Below are positions 60,106 to 64,000 of a stretch of 64,000 nucleotides of DNA, piece after piece. The translations under genes and the position numbers were made by a program. The notes below the pieces were generated by a model. That model saw only the letters and a list, made by a program, of their open reading frames with translations. It was not told the DNA's origin and made no database searches. This DNA comes from JBMFVE01 sp049966155. Its GTDB lineage: Bacteria > Bacteroidota > Ignavibacteria > Kryptoniales > JAKASW01. Location: positions 434,001-498,000 of the forward strand of contig JBMFVE010000001.1 of assembly GCA_049966155.1 (NCBI GenBank), written 5' to 3'. Position 1 is the stretch's first letter. Every line of letters starts with the position of its first letter.

Positions 60106-60987
60106 ATGAAAAGAATATTAAGAATTTCTTTTTTATTAGCCTTGCCGCTGATTTGCATTCTTGTTTCTTCCTTTAATTCCCCATACTCCCTTGTATTTCA
60201 ATATAGTTTTGGAAAATTCTCAAACCCAAAAGGCATAAGCATCGACCCGGACGGAAATATTTACATAGCAGACACAGGCAACAATCTTTTAAAGAGATAC
60301 AATTTAAAAGGTGAGGAAACAGGTGAAGTGGGAGGATATGGCTGGGGTAACTTTCAATTTGATCAACCTTATGATGTTTGTGCTACAAACGGAGTTGAAA
60401 TATATGTCGCCGACTATAACAATGATCGAATTCAAAGATTTGACAGGACCCTTGCCAATGTTGCCACCCTTTCCGCTCGAAATTCAACCGATGAACCTAA
60501 AAAATTTGGCTACCCATCAGGGGTTGTCGTGTCACGCCTTGGAGATCTTTTCATCTGTGATGATGACAACGACAGAATTTTAAAGGTAAATTCCTTTTCG
60601 ACTGTTGAGCGCAGTTTTGGAGAATATGGGTCTGGTGAGGCAAGCCTCATACTCCCAAAACAGGTTGATATTGGCCCACACGACCGTGTTTACGTAACTG
60701 ACAGAGATAGAGTTGCCATATACGATTACTTTGGAAGCTACACTGGCTCCATTGGCAAAGGAATACTGCACGACCCGACAGGAATCGGAATGGATTCAAA
60801 CAAGTTTGGTGTGTGCGACGGTGATACTCTGTATCTCTTCCGATATGACGGCACATTGTTGGCGCGCTTTTCAAACAGGGACATTATAGGAACAACTGTC
60901 TCCAAATTTAACGACATAGCATTTTACAAAGGTGAGGCATTTATACTCACCGACACCCGGGTTGTAGTTGCAAAGGAGATCTTTTAG
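60106..60987 (+). CDS. Exported NHL-repeat beta-propeller protein
   Basis: 293 residues with a signal peptide (MKRILRISFLLALPLICILV). The rest consists of about six NHL repeats, for example FSNPKGISIDPDGNIYIADTG, FQFDQPYDVCATNGVEIYVAD and LILPKQVDIGPHDRVYVTDRD, forming a beta-propeller in the periplasm or outside. Such domains bind proteins or glycans; no catalytic residues are evident. It is 40 bp after the TatD fusion gene and may share its transcript. The function is unknown. Confidence 0.8.
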   Translation: MKRILRISFLLALPLICILVSSFNSPYSLVFQYSFGKFSNPKGISIDPDGNIYIADTGNNLLKRYNLKGEETGEVGGYGWGNFQFDQPYDVCATNGVEIYVADYNNDRIQRFDRTLANVATLSARNSTDEPKKFGYPSGVVVSRLGDLFICDDDNDRILKVNSFSTVERSFGEYGSGEASLILPKQVDIGPHDRVYVTDRDRVAIYDYFGSYTGSIGKGILHDPTGIGMDSNKFGVCDGDTLYLFRYDGTLLARFSNRDIIGTTVSKFNDIAFYKGEAFILTDTRVVVAKEIF

Positions 60988-61112
60988 ATCTTACAAACAT
61001 GACCAAACAAGTGAGATCAAATTTTTGCATAGCTGTATTTAGCTGACCATTTTATTGAAAGTTAAACCACATAAAGTTATTTTTATAAATACATAACAAC
61101 GAGGCTAAGTAA

Positions 61113-62513
61113 ATGGGAAAAATCAAATTCGGTACAGACGGTTGGCGCGGAGTTATAGCAGACGACTACACCTTCGAGAACGTATCAAAAGTAGCGCTCG
61201 CCACGGCAAAATTTTACAAAAAACATAAGAAAGCCAGGAATGGTATCTTAATAGGCTATGACACCAGGTTTCAATCAAAAGAATTTGCGGAACGAACTGC
61301 ACAGGTAATAGCAAACGCCGGTCTTAAAGTTATTCTTTCCGATGGTTACTGCCCAACTCCTGCTCTTTCACTTGCAATTCCAAGGTTCAAATCAGCAGGA
61401 GGAGTAGTAATAACGGCCAGCCACAACCCATCGAGATATAATGGCTATAAATTAAAAGCTGACTTTGGTGGCCCAGAAGAAGTAGAAAGTGTTGCAAAAG
61501 TTGAAAAAGAAGCGAACAAAATCTCCAAGAAAGAGCTAAACTCGGTCAAGAGAAGCTTTGAGGAACTTGAGAAAAAAAATATAATAAAAGAGTTCAATCT
61601 CCGCGAACTCTACATAGAAGACTTAAAAAAGAAGATTGATATTGCAGCAATTAAAAATGCAAGGTTGAGGATCGTTCATGATGCAATGTACGGTGCAGGC
61701 CAGGGTCTACTAACCAACATCATTGAAGACGCAGTTGTTATTCACAATGAATTCAATCCTTCTTTTGGCGGCAACCATCCTGAGCCGATTGCGAAGAATC
61801 TAACTGAATTAATGAGCCTTGTACCGCGGGGTAATTACAATGTTGGACTTGCTACCGATGGGGATGCCGACAGAATTGGTGCCGTTGATGAAAAAGGGAA
61901 TTTTGTCGGTCCACAGGAGGTCTATGCACTGCTGCTGAAATACCTTTACGAAACCAGGGGACTCCGCGGAGAGGTGGTAAAAACTGTTTCAGTTGGAGAG
62001 ATGGCAGACAAGCTCGCAAAAAAGTACAACCTGCCTTTGACTGAGCTCCCGGTTGGATTTAAATATGTTGCAAATGTAATGATTACACGGGATGTTTTGA
62101 TAGGCGGTGAAGAAAGTGGGGGAATCGGACTTAAAGGTCACATACCTGAACGAGACGGGCTATTTTTAGGTTTGACAATATGTGAAATGATGGTTCGCCG
62201 GGAAAGGACTCTCAGCGAGCTGGTTCAGGAGCTGTTCGACGAATTAGGACCACATATTTATAAGCGCATTGACCTACGAACAACCGAAATACACAAAAAG
62301 AAAATTCTCGGCAAATTGAAGAAGGGGCTGAAGCAGGTTGCCGGTTATCAGATTGATCATACACTGACAATTGATGGGTATAAGTACTTTTTCAAGGATG
62401 GAGGGTGGTTATTGGTGCGGGCTTCTGGAACTGAGCCACTCCTCAGATTTTATTGTGAGGCACAGTCAGAGGATAAAGTGGATAAGATTCTTGATGCTAT
62501 AACCAGCATATAA
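61113..62513 (+). CDS. Phosphoglucomutase/phosphomannomutase (alpha-D-phosphohexomutase)
   Basis: 466 residues. It interconverts hexose 1- and 6-phosphates. The four domain signatures are present: IKFGTDGWRGVIADDYT, the active serine S103 in ITASHNPSRYNGYK, the metal loop ATDGDADRIGAVD, the sugar-binding GGEESGGIGLKGHIPERDG and the phosphate loop RASGTEPLLRFYCEA. Sugar preference (glucose, mannose or both) cannot be fixed. A strong terminator follows at 62534-62570. Confidence 0.92.
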   Translation: MGKIKFGTDGWRGVIADDYTFENVSKVALATAKFYKKHKKARNGILIGYDTRFQSKEFAERTAQVIANAGLKVILSDGYCPTPALSLAIPRFKSAGGVVITASHNPSRYNGYKLKADFGGPEEVESVAKVEKEANKISKKELNSVKRSFEELEKKNIIKEFNLRELYIEDLKKKIDIAAIKNARLRIVHDAMYGAGQGLLTNIIEDAVVIHNEFNPSFGGNHPEPIAKNLTELMSLVPRGNYNVGLATDGDADRIGAVDEKGNFVGPQEVYALLLKYLYETRGLRGEVVKTVSVGEMADKLAKKYNLPLTELPVGFKYVANVMITRDVLIGGEESGGIGLKGHIPERDGLFLGLTICEMMVRRERTLSELVQELFDELGPHIYKRIDLRTTEIHKKKILGKLKKGLKQVAGYQIDHTLTIDGYKYFFKDGGWLLVRASGTEPLLRFYCEAQSEDKVDKILDAITSI

Positions 62514-62533
62514 GTAAGGAAAAACCTGTATAC

Positions 62534-62570
62534 CAGGCGGCTACTTTAATTGTAGCCGCCTGTTTATTTT
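62534..62570 (+). terminator. Intrinsic terminator of the phosphohexomutase gene
   Basis: A perfect 11-bp stem CAGGCGGCTAC/GTAGCCGCCTG (62534-62544 with 62552-62562), 7-base loop, is followed on the plus strand by TTTATTTT (62563-62570). It starts 20 bp after the mutase stop. The stem also lies just after the stop of the convergent aspartase gene, but on that strand there is no T tract, so it is mainly a plus-strand terminator. Confidence 0.88.
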
Positions 62571-62571
62571 G

Positions 62572-63963
62572 CTAGTGACGGCCTACCTCTGTAAGTTTAT
62601 ATGGATCCAGAATCTCACTGAGAATGTTTTCATCCACAAGCTTCTTTTCAATCAAAACATCTCTCACGCTCCTGTTGCTCTTGACGGCATCCTTAACCAC
62701 CTCGGCAGCCTTGAGGTATCCGATATGTGGTGTTAATGCAGTTACAATGCTTACACTCTTTTCAGCAAAGTCCCTGCATCGCTTTTCATCAGCTGTTATT
62801 CCGTCTATACATTTAACTTTCATTACTTTCAATGCATTACGGTAAATCTCAAGGGCAAATGTAAGATTAAAGCCAATGACCGGCATCATAACGTTCAGCT
62901 CAAGCTGTCCAGCTTGCGCTGCATAAGCAACAGCTGTGTCCATTCCAATCACCTGAAAGGATACCATGTTCACCATTTCAAGAATGCTTGGATTCACCTT
63001 GCCAGGCATAATTGACGAGCCAGGCTGTACAGCCGGAAGAATAATTTCAGCAAGCCCTGTCCTCGGCCCGCTGCTCAGAAGACGCAAATCATTTGCGATA
63101 CGTGTGATGTCGAGGGCTAGATTTCTTAAAGCACCCGATAATGATGCTGCTCCAGCCATGCTTTGCATAGCCTCAAAATAATTTTTTGCCTGCTTGAATT
63201 CTATGCCAGTCAATGAACTCAATTCCAATACCATCATTTCCCTATATTTAGGATGTGCATTCACACCCGTTCCAACGGCAGTTCCCCCAATGCCCAGATA
63301 TGTCAAATCCTCTCTGATTACTCTGAAACGGTCAATATGTCCTTCAATACATGCACCATATCCAGAGAATTCCTGCCCAAGACGAATTGGCGTTGCATCT
63401 TGAAGGTGAGTCCTTCCTGACTTAATAATATGGTCAAATTCTTTTGCTTTTTTTTCGAATGATTGTTTTAAGTCTTCCAAAACAGGCAAAAATTTGTCAA
63501 GAAGGAGTATTGAGGAAATTCGAATAACAGCAGGAATGACATCGTTGGTGGATTGAGCCATGTTCACGTCGTCATTGGGGCTAACTATTGAGTAGTCACC
63601 GCGCTTTCCACCAAGAATTTCTATCGCACGGTTTGCAAGCATTTCGTTTGTGTTCATGTTATGAGATGTGCCAGCTCCAGCCTGAAACACATCCACGACA
63701 AACTGATCTGAATATTTTCCAGAAAGTACTTCATCACATGCCTGAACGATTGCATCAGCTTTTTTCTTTTCGAGCAAGCCAAGCTTGCTGTTAACCAGCG
63801 CAGCAGCTTTCTTAATGAGAACCGTTGCTTTTACCCAGTCCGGATGCGGTTTAATTCCGCTTATTGGGAAATTCTCCACTGCCCTCTGTGTCTGAACTCC
63901 ATAATACGCTTCGAGGGGAACTCTCAACTCGCCAAGGGAATCTTTTTCAATTCGGTATTCCAT
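62572..63963 (-). CDS. aspA: Aspartate ammonia-lyase / class II fumarase superfamily enzyme, probably aspartase
   Basis: 463 residues. It opens YRIEKDSLGELRVPLEAYYGVQTQRA, followed by GAGTSHNMNTNEMLANRA, NDDVNMAQSTNDVIPA, and the signature loop GSSIMPGKVNPSILE. The segment AGQLELNVMMPVI and the end HIGYLKAAEVVKDAVKSNRSVRDVLIEKKL are nearer to aspartases than to FumC (which has a GNFELNVF-type segment), but NDDVN is FumC-like, so fumarase remains possible. It deaminates aspartate to fumarate, or hydrates fumarate. AAGGAA precedes the ATG. Confidence 0.85.
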   Translation of the reverse strand: MEYRIEKDSLGELRVPLEAYYGVQTQRAVENFPISGIKPHPDWVKATVLIKKAAALVNSKLGLLEKKKADAIVQACDEVLSGKYSDQFVVDVFQAGAGTSHNMNTNEMLANRAIEILGGKRGDYSIVSPNDDVNMAQSTNDVIPAVIRISSILLLDKFLPVLEDLKQSFEKKAKEFDHIIKSGRTHLQDATPIRLGQEFSGYGACIEGHIDRFRVIREDLTYLGIGGTAVGTGVNAHPKYREMMVLELSSLTGIEFKQAKNYFEAMQSMAGAASLSGALRNLALDITRIANDLRLLSSGPRTGLAEIILPAVQPGSSIMPGKVNPSILEMVNMVSFQVIGMDTAVAYAAQAGQLELNVMMPVIGFNLTFALEIYRNALKVMKVKCIDGITADEKRCRDFAEKSVSIVTALTPHIGYLKAAEVVKDAVKSNRSVRDVLIEKKLVDENILSEILDPYKLTEVGRH

Positions 63964-64000
63964 GGTAATTCCTTTCGGTTTTTTAATTGTTTTACAGGTA

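Noticed and set aside
1..64000. CRISPR arrays, insertion sequences, prophage or toxin-antitoxin loci
   Set aside because: No regularly spaced direct repeats, transposase, integrase, phage structural or toxin-antitoxin type genes were seen on either strand.

Overview
The window is gene-dense (about 57 protein genes, one tRNA), moderately AT-rich, and contains no insertion sequence, integrase, rRNA or CRISPR array. It looks like chromosome of a Gram-negative bacterium of the Bacteroidota/Ignavibacteria (FCB) side of the tree. LptD and LptE imply an LPS-type outer membrane. The order miaB ... sigma-54 activator - lptE resembles a run I recall from Bacteroidota genomes. Two sets of 2-oxoacid:ferredoxin oxidoreductases point to an anaerobic or facultatively anaerobic metabolism. 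A MenG/UbiE-type methyltransferase plus complex I subunits imply a menaquinone chain. The affiliation is inference from gene content; no rRNA or marker search could be run.

Layout. (1) 1-7742, plus strand: a chemosensory operon, 'fapA (cut by the window edge)-HEAT protein-cheR-receiver-cheY-cheZ-cheA-cheB. No receptor or CheW gene lies in view. (2) 18817 down to 7776, minus strand: ten tightly packed genes, miaB-SPOR protein-MBL hydrolase-sigma-54 activator-lptE-glycosyltransferase-TPR protein-menG-histidine kinase-NtrC-type regulator. (3) 18818-19380: a divergent intergenic stretch rich in GC hairpins, with a candidate structured RNA and a minus-strand terminator. (4) 19381-26064, plus: ddl-ftsB-rarA-ROK kinase-lptD-argA-like, an envelope and cell-division operon. 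(5) 31614 down to 26070, minus: ald-nuoG-nuoH-nuoI-membrane acyltransferase. (6) 31869-33416: a WbpA-like UDP-sugar dehydrogenase and tRNA-Arg(TCT). (7) 33579-42281: a CusRS-like two-component system facing a three-gene RND metal-efflux operon, with a palindromic candidate operator, plus a lipoprotein. (8) 47412 down to 42452, minus: GT9 glycosyltransferase, LysE exporter, a WbpB-WbpD fusion and a WbpE-like aminotransferase. With WbpA from region 6 these could make UDP-2,3-diacetamido-2,3-dideoxy-hexuronate for a surface glycan. (9) 47580-51089: two c-type-cytochrome-like lipoproteins with CX4CH motifs flanking a glycogen-debranching-type glycosidase and a small 55-residue reading frame. (10) 58341 down to 51131, minus: a pyruvate:ferredoxin oxidoreductase (PorG, a GltD-PorD fusion, PorA, PorB), a second oxidoreductase (KorA, KorB fused to a diverged gamma domain) and a mini ferritin-like protein. 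(11) 58656-63963: TatD-radical SAM fusion, NHL-repeat protein, phosphohexomutase, and an aspartase/fumarase on the opposite strand.

Most likely to repay follow-up: the structured intergenic RNA region, the CheZ-type phosphatase, the flavoprotein-ferredoxin fusion inside the POR operon, the KorB-gamma fusion lacking the usual glycine signature, the TatD-radical SAM fusion, and the predicted metal-responsive operator. None is a clear-cut unknown defence or mobile system.
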